Made by a program: the position numbers and the translations under genes
The notes under the pieces: model-generated
Databases searched by the model: none
Seen by the model: the letters and a program-made list of their open reading frames with translations, nothing else
Told to the model about the DNA's origin: nothing
NCBI RefSeq assembly: GCF_016785085.1
Contig: NZ_JAENHO010000008.1
Location: forward strand, 62,001 to 126,000
Reading direction: 5' to 3'
Source of the DNA: Paractinoplanes lichenicola
GTDB lineage: Bacteria > Actinomycetota > Actinomycetes > Mycobacteriales > Micromonosporaceae
Length of the DNA: 64,000 bases
Shown here: piece by piece, positions 25,825 through 33,333 of the stretch
Position numbering within the stretch: position 1 is the first letter of the stretch
Layout: each line of letters opens with the position of its first letter

Positions 25825-25864
25825 CGGGACTCCTCGGTCGGGGTGGGTCACCGGCGTGTGCTCA

Positions 25865-25878
25865 CGTAAGCGTTTACG
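25865..25878. promoter_or_regulatory. LacI-type operator of the alpha-glucan operon
   Basis: CGTAAGCGTTTACG, an imperfect dyad with CGTAA/TTACG arms, 41 bases upstream of the malE-like start. The same sequence recurs at 25954-25967 in front of the divergent LacI gene. Two identical copies in a divergent 160-base intergenic region indicate joint repression of the operon and the regulator. Confidence 0.82.
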
Positions 25879-25952
25879 AAACGAGAGTGAAACAAGTCAC
25901 CCGCGCTGTCAACCATCAATGCTTTTGCTCGGGTTTTGCGCGGGAACGCGTG

Positions 25953-25968
25953 ACGTAAGCGTTTACGT
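25953..25968. promoter_or_regulatory. LacI-type operator of the lacI gene
   Basis: ACGTAAGCGTTTACGT, the second and slightly longer copy of the alpha-glucan operator. It ends 16 bases upstream of the chosen LacI start, so binding here would block the regulator's own expression. Confidence 0.8.
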
Positions 25969-25984
25969 GTTTTACCGTGATGCC

Positions 25985-27004
25985 GTGACCAAGCGATCCG
26001 TGGCGTTGAACATGGCGGACCTGGCCGAGCGCGCCGGCGTCTCCATCGCGACGGTGTCGCGCGCCCTGAGCGGCGCCCCCGGCGTCTCCGAGGAGACCCG
26101 CCGCAAGATCAGGCTGCTGGCCGACGACCTGTCGTACGCGGTCTCACCCGACGCCGCCCGGTTGGCCCGCGGCTCCAGCGGCCGGGTCGCCGTCGTCACC
26201 CCCGACGTGTCGCACTGGTTCTACGCGTCGATGCTCGACGGCATCGTCACCGGCCTGCGCGGCACCGACCTCGACGTGCTGCTCTACGAGGTCAAGGAGG
26301 AACGCGAACGCCGCCGCTTCTTCGACGAGCTGCCCGCCCGCCGCCAGGTCGACGCGCTGATCCTGGTCGCCCTGCCGATCAGCGACGACGAGCGCCGCCG
26401 CCTGGATCTCATGGGAGTCACGGTCGTCATGGCCGGCGGCACCCTCGGCGACCACCCGCACGTCCGCATCGACGACGTCGAAGCCGGCCGCCAGGCCACC
26501 ACCCAACTCGTCCGGGCCGGCCACACCCGCATCGCGATGATCAATTCCACCGGCACGTGGAGCCTCGAATACGCCGCCCCCAGCGCCCGCCTGCGCGGCT
26601 TCACCACGGTACTTTCCGAGGCCGGCCTCGACGCGTCCCTGGTCGTCAACCGCCACTGGGGCAGCCACGGCGGCGTCGAAGGCATGAGCGAGCTGCTCAG
26701 CCGCCCCGACCCGCCGACCGGGGTCGTCGCCTTCTCCGACGAGGTAGCCTTCGGCGCCCTACGCACCCTGCGCCGCGCCGGGGTGGCAGTTCCGCACACG
26801 ATGTCGGTCGTCGGCATAGACGACCACCACCTGGCCGACATGTTCGACCTCACGACAGTCCGCCAACCCGTCACCGAACAGGGCCTGGTCGCCGGCCAAC
26901 TGGTCCACCAAATCCTGCAAGAAGGCGAACCCACGGCCGCCCACGTCACCCTGCCCACCCAGGTCGTAGCCCGCGGCACCACCGCCCCACCCGCAACCAC
27001 CTGA
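25985..27004 (+). CDS. LacI-family regulator of the alpha-glucan operon
   Basis: 339 aa. The helix-turn-helix is MADLAERAGVSIATVSRALSG, the hinge is in YAVSPDAARLARGSSG, and a periplasmic-binding-like sugar domain follows (VAVVTPDVSHWFYASMLDGI, DALILVALPIS, RAGHTRIAMINS, VVGIDDHHLADMFDLTTVRQP). GTG 25985 is the first start after an in-frame promoter/operator region; ATG 26012 is a shorter alternative just before the HTH. Two copies of CGTAAGCGTTTACG lie between it and the divergent binding-protein gene, so it is the obvious local repressor, induced by maltodextrin or a derivative (family inference). Confidence 0.92.
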   Translation: MTKRSVALNMADLAERAGVSIATVSRALSGAPGVSEETRRKIRLLADDLSYAVSPDAARLARGSSGRVAVVTPDVSHWFYASMLDGIVTGLRGTDLDVLLYEVKEERERRRFFDELPARRQVDALILVALPISDDERRRLDLMGVTVVMAGGTLGDHPHVRIDDVEAGRQATTQLVRAGHTRIAMINSTGTWSLEYAAPSARLRGFTTVLSEAGLDASLVVNRHWGSHGGVEGMSELLSRPDPPTGVVAFSDEVAFGALRTLRRAGVAVPHTMSVVGIDDHHLADMFDLTTVRQPVTEQGLVAGQLVHQILQEGEPTAAHVTLPTQVVARGTTAPPATT

Positions 27005-27171
27005 TGGAGCTGCGCCCCGAGCCCTGCGCCCCAGCCGAGCGGGTCGCCCAGCTGTGCCGTGCCATCACCGCGCTGTAAGCCTCGGGCAGCGTCACCACCG
27101 GCCTGCCTGCTGAACCGCTTTCGGCGGAGGGCGTGCTGCCGGGCGGTGGCTACCCCGTGCTCGAGGCCTGA
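27004..27171 (+). pseudogene. Decayed short reading frame after lacI
   Basis: An ATG overlapping the LacI stop (TGATG) opens a 24-codon frame ending ERVAQLCRAITAL and TAA. The same frame continues after that stop as coherent, biased sequence (ASGSVTTGLPAEPLSAEGVL and on) to a TGA at 27169-27171. This looks like one peptide interrupted by a nonsense codon, but no family is recognised and it could be chance in GC-rich DNA. It overlaps the 3' end of the convergent methyltransferase gene. Confidence 0.25.
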
Positions 27172-27962
27172 ACCAGCCAGCAGGCGGCGGTGAAGCGGAC
27201 CTCGGGGCCGTGGATGTAGGGGGTGAAGGCGGGCCTGACGGTGTCGATGACCTGGGTCCGGGTCTGGTCGTCGGTGTCGCGGAGGGCCACGCCGACCGGG
27301 CCCAGCCGGGTGAAATAGCCGACCAGGTCGGCTTCGGGGAAGGTGCAGGTGATGTCGATCGGCTCGATGGTGATGTCCGTCCAGCCCGCCGAGGCGAGGA
27401 TCGAGCGGGTCTGGGCGGCGTCCGCCAGGCCGAACTGGCCGGGGCCGGTCGGGCGGCGGGGTGGCATGGCGGGGAGCAGTGGGGCGGCGGCTCGTTCGGC
27501 GGCCGTCATGAACGGGTTTTCCTCGATGGCCCGCCAGGCCACGAAATGCAGGCTGGGGGCGGCGCGGCGCAGGTTGCCGAAGGCGCGCACCGGGTCGTCG
27601 AAGAACATGACGCCGAAGCGGGACATGACCGCGTCGAACGAATCCGGTGGCCACTCGTGTTCCTGCACGTCGGCGCGGAGGAACGTCGCCGTGCCGCCGC
27701 GGGTGCGGGCGGCCTCGATCATGGGCTCGGAGATGTCTACGCCTACGCAGTTGCTGCCGGGTCCCAGCCGGGCGGCCAGGGCGACCGTTGTGCCGCCGGT
27801 GCCGCAGCCGACGTCGAGCACGCTTGCGGGTTGCCGGGCGCTCACGGCGTCGAGCAGCAGCTCCTCGAGCGGCCGATACATCCCGTCCATCAGCGCCTGC
27901 GTCTCGACCCAGGCCTGGCCGGACGGGCCGTTCCAGCGGGCGGCGCCCCCATAACCGGTCAT
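27150..27962 (-). CDS. Class I SAM-dependent methyltransferase
   Basis: 270 aa. Motif I is SVLDVGCGTGGTT (about 47-59), the acidic loop is VGVDISEPMIEAAR, motif II/III is SFDAVMSRFGVMFFDDP, then HFVAWRAIEENPF. This is the Methyltransf_11/UbiE-like branch acting on small molecules. The substrate is unknown. It starts nine bases after the stop of a 55-aa peptide gene on the same strand, so the two are probably co-transcribed. The opening GGAARWNGPSGQAWVETQALMD resembles many stand-alone actinobacterial methyltransferases, which weakens any claim that it must modify the peptide. Confidence 0.88.
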   Translation of the reverse strand: MTGYGGAARWNGPSGQAWVETQALMDGMYRPLEELLLDAVSARQPASVLDVGCGTGGTTVALAARLGPGSNCVGVDISEPMIEAARTRGGTATFLRADVQEHEWPPDSFDAVMSRFGVMFFDDPVRAFGNLRRAAPSLHFVAWRAIEENPFMTAAERAAAPLLPAMPPRRPTGPGQFGLADAAQTRSILASAGWTDITIEPIDITCTFPEADLVGYFTRLGPVGVALRDTDDQTRTQVIDTVRPAFTPYIHGPEVRFTAACWLVQASSTG

Positions 27963-27971
27963 CGGCCGGGC

Positions 27972-28139
27972 TCAGGCTGTCTGCGGCTCGCGCGGGCCGG
28001 TGCGGGTGGGTTCGGCGGTGACCGCGAACGGGTCGCGGAGCCGGCGCATGGCCGTCTCGCCGCGGTCGGCGGTGTGCGGGGCGGGCTGCTCCTGGGCCGC
28101 GGTCTGCGGGGCGAGGAACCGGGTGGGAACGACAGGCAT
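27972..28139 (-). CDS. Short 55-aa peptide upstream of the methyltransferase
   Basis: 55 aa beginning MPVVPTRFLAPQTAAQEQ, with a basic middle (AMRRLRDPFAV) and a Thr/Pro/Arg-rich end (TAEPTRTGPREPQTA). It has no cysteine and no signal peptide. A GAAAGG ribosome-like site precedes the ATG and only nine bases separate it from the methyltransferase gene. Size and position would suit a ribosomally made, modified peptide precursor, but no core motif of a known class is present, so this is only a possibility. A simple intrinsically disordered protein is equally likely. Confidence 0.5.
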   Translation of the reverse strand: MPVVPTRFLAPQTAAQEQPAPHTADRGETAMRRLRDPFAVTAEPTRTGPREPQTA

Positions 28140-28208
28140 GTGATGCCTTTCTCGAACGGCGCCGCACGAACCCGGAAACGGGGGACTGGACGCCTTGAGA
28201 ACGTAGCA

Positions 28209-28222
28209 CGGAACCGGTTCCG
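28209..28222. promoter_or_regulatory. Palindrome between divergent small genes
   Basis: CGGAACCGGTTCCG, a perfect 14-bp dyad, 70 bases upstream of the 55-aa peptide gene and about 93 bases upstream of the divergent GTG at 28315. The symmetry and position suit an operator, but the binding protein is unknown and such GC-rich dyads can arise by chance. Confidence 0.45.
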
Positions 28223-28314
28223 GCCGTCTTACCCCACTCCCGCGACCGTCACCTGCTCCGCCACGAAAACCGTTGTTCTCGTAGTACGGCCCTGCGAGCA
28301 CTCAGGAGAACCAC

Positions 28315-28554
28315 GTGAAGACGCTTCGCGAGAAGGGCGCCGACAGCTTCCACGCCGCTCTGGCCGCCGTGTTGTCGGCGGGCCTGGAGAGCGCCCTCGA
28401 GCAGGGTGACCACGCCAAGGCGGTCACCCTGATCAACCGCGGCTTCGCCGAGGGCCGTCCCGAGCTGGGCTGCGAGCTGCTGTGCCGCGCGATCGCGGTG
28501 GTCGGCGCGGCCCGCACGTGGACCGTCCAGCTGGCCCCCGAGACCCGCCGCTAA
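28315..28554 (+). CDS. Small helical protein, unknown function
   Basis: 79 aa starting at a GTG eight bases after CAGGAGA. The sequence is predicted helical (SFHAALAAVLSAGLESALEQ, HAKAVTLINRGFAEG, GCELLCRAIAVVGAARTW), with two cysteines and no signal. I recognise no family. It lies between divergent and convergent neighbours and overlaps the GH92 stop by four bases. The clean ribosome site and good codon bias make it a real gene. Confidence 0.65.
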   Translation: MKTLREKGADSFHAALAAVLSAGLESALEQGDHAKAVTLINRGFAEGRPELGCELLCRAIAVVGAARTWTVQLAPETRR

Positions 28555-31500
28555 CTCAGGAGCTCCCACTCGGCCAGCTGGGTCGCCGTGGCGCCGTGGT
28601 TGGCCGTGATCTGCAGGCGGTAGCGGGAGTAGGCCGTCGGGTTGGGGATGACGAAGGCCCTCGTCTGCCGCCGGTCGGCGAAGTCGAGGTTCGCCCGCGT
28701 GTCGACAGTCGTCCACGTCGTGCCGTCGTTGGAGCCCTGCAGCGCCCAGCTGCGCGGGTCGCGTTCGGGGGCGTCCTCGGCCGACGTCAGCGTGTACTGC
28801 TTGACGGCGGTCGCGGCGGGCAGGCGGTATTCGAGCGTGGCGGTGCCGGCGAAGGTGAGCCATTTCGTCAGCGACGTGTCGTCGACGAGTTTGGCCGCCG
28901 TCTCGTTGGGCGGGTTCTCGCCGCTCGCGGTCAGCGTGCCGCCACTCAACCGGTCGGCGAGCGGGCGCGGCGCGGCGGAGCCGGTGGTGAGGGAGGGCGG
29001 AATGTCGTTGGCGCCGGTGCCCCATGAGGACGGGGACGGGCCCATCACGAAGCTGAGCGTTCCCCCGGCCTGCAGATCGGCGTGCGTCAGATAGTTCTTC
29101 GTATACGGCACCCCGTTGAGTGTGGCGCTCTGGATGTAACGGTTCGTGTCGCTGACCCCGGGCGCCGAAACCGTGAAGGTGCGGCCGTTCTCCAGCGAAA
29201 CTGTGGCCGAGGGATGCAGCGGAGCGCCGATCGTGTAGTCGGTGCTGCCCATTCGCGCGGGGTAGAAACCGAGCGCGCTGAACACGTACCAGGCCGACAT
29301 CTGCCCGTTGTCCTCGTCGCCGAGATAGCCACCGCCGTTGCCCGCGCCCGAGCCGTAAAGCTTGGTCAGCACATCCCGTACGCGGGTCTGGGTCTTCGAC
29401 GGCGTGCCGGCGTAGTTGTACATGTAGAGCATGTGGTGAATCGGCTCGTTCGGGTGCGCGTACTGGCCCATGTTGGTGTCGTAGGCCTCGCGCATCTCGT
29501 GGATGACACCCCCGTACGAGCCGGGCAGGTAATCGCGGGAGGCGGCGAAGACCGAGTCGATTTTCGCCGACAGTTGCGCCCGTCCGCCGTAGAGGTTGGC
29601 CATTCCCTGCGGGTCCTGCGGGGCCGGCGTCGCGTAGTGCCAGGGCGCGCCCTCGGTGAACTCGTAGCCCCATTCATTCGGCTTGAAGGCCGAGTCCGCC
29701 GTACGCCAGGAGCCGTTGGACTGCTTGCCGCGGAAGAACCCGGTCGACGCCGAATACAGGTTCGCGTAGTCGAGGGCCCGGTTCTCGAAGTAGGCCGCGT
29801 CCTCGGCGAATCCGAGCGCCCGTCCCAGTTGCGCGATACCGAAGTTGTTGTTCGCGTCCTCCAGCGTCCAAGAGGCCGATTCCCCCCGTACGTCGGTGGG
29901 CACGTACCGCTTGAACGTGGACACCTCGATTCCCTTACGCCCGCGCGAACCCGACGACGAGTACACCGCCGCGTTCTTCACCATCGACGCGTACGCGGCC
30001 CGGAAGTCGAAGTTGCGCACGCCCTTCATGTACGCGTCGGCGAAGGCCAGGTCCTGGTTCGTGCCGACCATGATGTCGATGTAACCGGGGCCCGACCAGC
30101 GTGGCGTCCAGCCCCCGTTCTTGTAGGCGTTGACGAATCCGTCGAGCATTTCGCCCGTACGGGTGGGGGAGAGCAACGTGTAGAGCGGCCAGACCGCGCG
30201 TGCGGTGTCCCAGAAGCCGTTGTTGACGTACATCTGCCCGTCGTGCACCTGGTTGTCGTACGGGCTGAAGTATTTCCGCACCCCGCCCACGATCTCCGAC
30301 ATGTTGTTCGGATACATGAACGAGCGATACATGTTGGAGTAGAACGTCACCAGCCGGTCGTTCGTGGCGCCGTCGATGCGCACTTTCCCGAGCGCCGAGT
30401 CCCACAGCGCCGCGGCCTCCTCCCGTACGGTGTCGAAGCTTTTCGCCCCGACCTCCTGCGACAGGTTGGCCGTGGCTTGCGCGACGCTCATGTACGAGGT
30501 GGCCATTTTCAGCGTGACCTGCTCGTTGGCCGTTGTGGCGAAACGGACCCAGCTCGTCACGCCCTGCCCGCTCACGTTTCCGGTCGCGGTGATGGGTTTG
30601 TCGACGGTCGCCGAGAAGTAGAGGCGCGGGCCCTTGTGGTCGAGGTAGCCGGTGATCGTACGGGCGCTCGCGTTGACGGTGATCGAGCCGCCCACCTTGT
30701 CGATGGTGTCGAACACGATGACCGACTCGGACCCGGCCGGGTATTGGAAGCGCAGCACGCCGGCATGGTCGGTCGGGCTCATCTCGGCCGTGATCCCGTA
30801 CGTGTCGAGCCGGGTCTTGTAGTAATGCGCCTTGGCCACCTCATTGCCGTGGCTGAACGTGGATTTGCGCGCGTCCGGTGTCGTCTTGACGGACCCGGTC
30901 GTCGGCATCACTTGCAACTGGGCATAGTCGCCGATCCATGGGCTGGGCTCGTGGCTGACGGCGAAACCCTGCACGGTCGTCGCGTTGTACTGATAGAGCC
31001 AGCCGTCGCTGTTGCCGTTCGTGACGGGCGTCCAGAAGTTGAAGCCGTTCGGCACGGTCGTCCCCGGGAACGTGTTGCCGCGCGAATAGCTGACGTCGGA
31101 GTTCGAGCCGCGCCGGGTGTCGACCAGATCGGACAGCCGGGTCGCGGGGGCGTCGGCGGTGATGGCCAGATCGTCGAGATAGCCCCGGAAAGTGCCCGTG
31201 TTGGCCGGCTGGTCATAGCCGATCAGGATCCGGTCGACCGTCCGCCCGGCCGCCCACTGCCCGATCGACGAGCTGACGAAGTTCCAGCGGTCAAAGCCGA
31301 GCACAGAACCGTTTCCCTGGTACGAGGGGTGGACGCGGACGCCGTTCTGGTCGACCGCGCCGGTGTCGCGCAGGCGACTGCCATCGGTGAAGACGAGGTC
31401 GACGGCGACGTCGAGGTGGCCGCCGGACTGCGGATAGAGCCAGTAGGACAGCGTGGTCGCGGCGGTCACCGGGATGTCGACGTCGAAGAGCCGGTTGTAC

Positions 31501-31790
31501 GAGTACGACGCGGTGGTGCTGGTGTCGTTGCCCGAATACATCAGCGCGGCCGTGCCGGTGTGCGCGGTCTCCGTCCGCGGGGCGCTCTCCATGCCGGTCA
31601 GGGCGCAGCAGTAGCCGCCGACGCCGGCACTGCTCTCGACGCTGTTCTGCCACGTGGGTGCGGGATCGCCGGCCTCGAAGCCGGTCACGAAGTCGCCCGG
31701 GGCCGCGGCGGCGGGCGGGGCGGCGACCGCGAGGCCCAGGCCGGCGGTCAGCAGCAGGGTGGCGAGCCAGGGGAGGGGGCGTGGGCGCAT
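28551..31790 (-). CDS. Secreted GH92 alpha-mannosidase-type enzyme with discoidin module
   Basis: 1079 aa. A signal peptide (LLLTAGLGLAVAAPPAAAA) is followed by an N-terminal beta-sandwich (about 35-215, lectin-like) and the two-domain GH92 body (about 220-910). GH92 landmarks are FSHGNEVAKAHYYKTRL, FYSNMYRSFMYPNN, GFWDTARAVWPLYTLL, SGPGYIDIMVGTNQDLAFAD and YLGDEDNGQMSAWYVFSALG near residue 825, whose acidic residues serve as general acid and calcium-linked base. The C-terminus is an F5/8-type discoidin (from ASGENPPNETAAKL to the end). The family consists of exo-acting, calcium-dependent alpha-mannosidases. A TGACAACGTTGTCA operator lies 53 bases upstream. The same operator and discoidin type occur in the divergent laccase operon. 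Confidence 0.92.
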   Translation of the reverse strand: MRPRPLPWLATLLLTAGLGLAVAAPPAAAAPGDFVTGFEAGDPAPTWQNSVESSAGVGGYCCALTGMESAPRTETAHTGTAALMYSGNDTSTTASYSYNRLFDVDIPVTAATTLSYWLYPQSGGHLDVAVDLVFTDGSRLRDTGAVDQNGVRVHPSYQGNGSVLGFDRWNFVSSSIGQWAAGRTVDRILIGYDQPANTGTFRGYLDDLAITADAPATRLSDLVDTRRGSNSDVSYSRGNTFPGTTVPNGFNFWTPVTNGNSDGWLYQYNATTVQGFAVSHEPSPWIGDYAQLQVMPTTGSVKTTPDARKSTFSHGNEVAKAHYYKTRLDTYGITAEMSPTDHAGVLRFQYPAGSESVIVFDTIDKVGGSITVNASARTITGYLDHKGPRLYFSATVDKPITATGNVSGQGVTSWVRFATTANEQVTLKMATSYMSVAQATANLSQEVGAKSFDTVREEAAALWDSALGKVRIDGATNDRLVTFYSNMYRSFMYPNNMSEIVGGVRKYFSPYDNQVHDGQMYVNNGFWDTARAVWPLYTLLSPTRTGEMLDGFVNAYKNGGWTPRWSGPGYIDIMVGTNQDLAFADAYMKGVRNFDFRAAYASMVKNAAVYSSSGSRGRKGIEVSTFKRYVPTDVRGESASWTLEDANNNFGIAQLGRALGFAEDAAYFENRALDYANLYSASTGFFRGKQSNGSWRTADSAFKPNEWGYEFTEGAPWHYATPAPQDPQGMANLYGGRAQLSAKIDSVFAASRDYLPGSYGGVIHEMREAYDTNMGQYAHPNEPIHHMLYMYNYAGTPSKTQTRVRDVLTKLYGSGAGNGGGYLGDEDNGQMSAWYVFSALGFYPARMGSTDYTIGAPLHPSATVSLENGRTFTVSAPGVSDTNRYIQSATLNGVPYTKNYLTHADLQAGGTLSFVMGPSPSSWGTGANDIPPSLTTGSAAPRPLADRLSGGTLTASGENPPNETAAKLVDDTSLTKWLTFAGTATLEYRLPAATAVKQYTLTSAEDAPERDPRSWALQGSNDGTTWTTVDTRANLDFADRRQTRAFVIPNPTAYSRYRLQITANHGATATQLAEWELLS

Positions 31791-32154
31791 GGCGTGACCT
31801 GCCGTTCGCGGGGGATGGGGGAGCGCGACGGTGCACCGGCTGTGACAACGTTGTCAACGTTTCGCGATGGTAAACAGTGCCATGGATGTGCGTCAATGGC
31901 TGGGGATCGACGGCCTCCGATCGTCCACTTTCGTCTCAAGAACCTTTACTTTCATCGATGTGAGTCATAAGTTGCTCCCATCAGACCGAAGTTTTGATTC
32001 TTCTGAGAAAAGTTCGTAACAAGCGCACGGACGGCTGGGTGGCGGCCCCGGTCCGGGCGTGGCGGTGCTGTGCCTCGAAAGGCGCAGGCCTGACTGCTCT
32101 TCCGACACGTGGGCGTCCCCGATCTGTTCAGGCCGGTGACGCGGGAGGACGCGA
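31791..32154. other. Divergent intergenic region, GH92 versus laccase operon
   Basis: 364 bases without a gene. It holds the operator at 31843-31856, an AT-rich stretch at about 31860-32020 that probably contains both promoters (for example AACCTTTACTTTCATC near 31940), and the strong GGGAGGA ribosome site at 32141-32147 of the laccase gene. A second operator copy starts just inside the laccase coding region. I see no RNA gene or terminator here. Confidence 0.7.
31843..31856. promoter_or_regulatory. LacI-type operator, GH92 side
   Basis: TGACAACGTTGTCA, a perfect 14-bp palindrome 53 bases upstream of the GH92 start. An identical copy lies at 32163-32176. The central AACGTT and arm spacing are typical of LacI-family operators. 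None of the LacI genes in this window adjoins it. Confidence 0.82.
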
Positions 32155-33333
32155 ATGAAAGATGACAACGTTGTCAGCCGTGCCTTGCGCCGCTGGGGCC
32201 GAGGCATGACGCTGGACCGCGAAGAGCTCACCGGCGAGGCTTCGGCGCGCGACGCCTCGCCGCGCGCCGACGGAGAGTTCACCGGCAACGCCTCACCGCG
32301 CGCCGGCGGAGGCGAACCGCAGCAGCTGCGCCGGCGTTCCCTGCTCGCGGCCGCGGGCGTCCTGGGGGTCACCGGAGGCGCGGTCGCGGTGGCGACGACG
32401 ACCCGGTCCGAGCCGGCCCAGGCCGCCGAGGGCGTCACCAAGCGGATCACGATCTACGCCGTCGCGCTGCCCGGCAACCAGTTCGGCTACGGCCTGACGC
32501 CGGACACCGCGACCATCCCCGGGCCGATCCTCGAGATGTACGAGGGCGACACGCTGGAGATCACCCTGGTCAACACGACCAACCAGCGGCTCTCCATCCA
32601 CCCGCACGGGGTCGACTACAGCACCGAGTCGGACGGGGCGCCGTTCAACGCCTCGTTCAACGCCCCCGGCGAGACCCGCAAATACACGTGGCGCTCCCAC
32701 GAGATGACCGCCACCACCGGCCGCCGGTTCCTGCCCGGCAGCGCCGGCTACTGGCACTACCACGACCACGCGATGGGCACCGACCACGGCACGGCCGGCC
32801 TGATCAAGGGCCTGTACGGCGCCCTGATCGTGCGGCGGCGCGGCGACATCCTGCCGGACAAGCAGTTCACGGTCGTCTTCAACGACATGCAGATCAACAA
32901 CAAGGTCGCCCCCAACACGCCGATGTTCGAGGCCAACCTGGGCCAGCGCGTCGAGTGGGTCGCGATCGGCCACGGCAACTTCTTCCACACGTTCCACCTG
33001 CACGCGCACCGCTGGGCGGACAACCGTACGGGATATCTCGAGGGCCCGTCCGACCCCACCCACGTCGTCGACAACAAGGACCTGAACCCGGGCAACTCGT
33101 TCGGCTTCCAGGTGATCGCCGGTGAGGCGGTGGGCCCCGGCGCGTGGATGTACCACTGCCACGTCCAGTCCCACTCGGACACCGGCATGGCCGGCATCTT
33201 CCTCGTCCGCAACGCCGACGGCACCATGCCACCCGGCGCGCAGGAGGCGATCGACCGCTTCAACGGCCACCAGCACGCGGCCGCCGCAAAAGCATCAGCA
33301 CAAACGCACGTCCACGAAGGGACTGGCTCATGA
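32155..33333 (+). CDS. Tat-exported two-domain small laccase (SLAC type)
   Basis: 392 aa. The N-terminal ~57 residues are charged and repetitive, then a twin-arginine signal (LRRRSLLAAAGVLGV, 58-72) leads to a two-domain multicopper oxidase. Copper ligands are seen in HPHGVDY, GYWHYHDHAMG, FFHTFHLHAHRW and WMYHCHVQSHSDTGM. The type-1 site (His, Cys, His, Met) lies in domain 2, as in the Streptomyces small laccases, to which the text is strongly similar. It would oxidise phenols or an electron-donor protein and reduce oxygen to water outside the cell, as a trimer. ATG 32155 is supported by GGGAGGA at 32141-32147. A LacI operator overlaps codons 3-8. Its stop overlaps the next start (ATGA). Confidence 0.93.
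   Translation: MKDDNVVSRALRRWGRGMTLDREELTGEASARDASPRADGEFTGNASPRAGGGEPQQLRRRSLLAAAGVLGVTGGAVAVATTTRSEPAQAAEGVTKRITIYAVALPGNQFGYGLTPDTATIPGPILEMYEGDTLEITLVNTTNQRLSIHPHGVDYSTESDGAPFNASFNAPGETRKYTWRSHEMTATTGRRFLPGSAGYWHYHDHAMGTDHGTAGLIKGLYGALIVRRRGDILPDKQFTVVFNDMQINNKVAPNTPMFEANLGQRVEWVAIGHGNFFHTFHLHAHRWADNRTGYLEGPSDPTHVVDNKDLNPGNSFGFQVIAGEAVGPGAWMYHCHVQSHSDTGMAGIFLVRNADGTMPPGAQEAIDRFNGHQHAAAAKASAQTHVHEGTGS
32163..32176. promoter_or_regulatory. LacI-type operator inside the laccase start
   Basis: The second perfect TGACAACGTTGTCA, located at codons 3-8 of the laccase gene (encoding DNVVS). A repressor bound here would act as a roadblock downstream of the promoter. With the copy 320 bases away it could also support looping. 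Confidence 0.82.
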
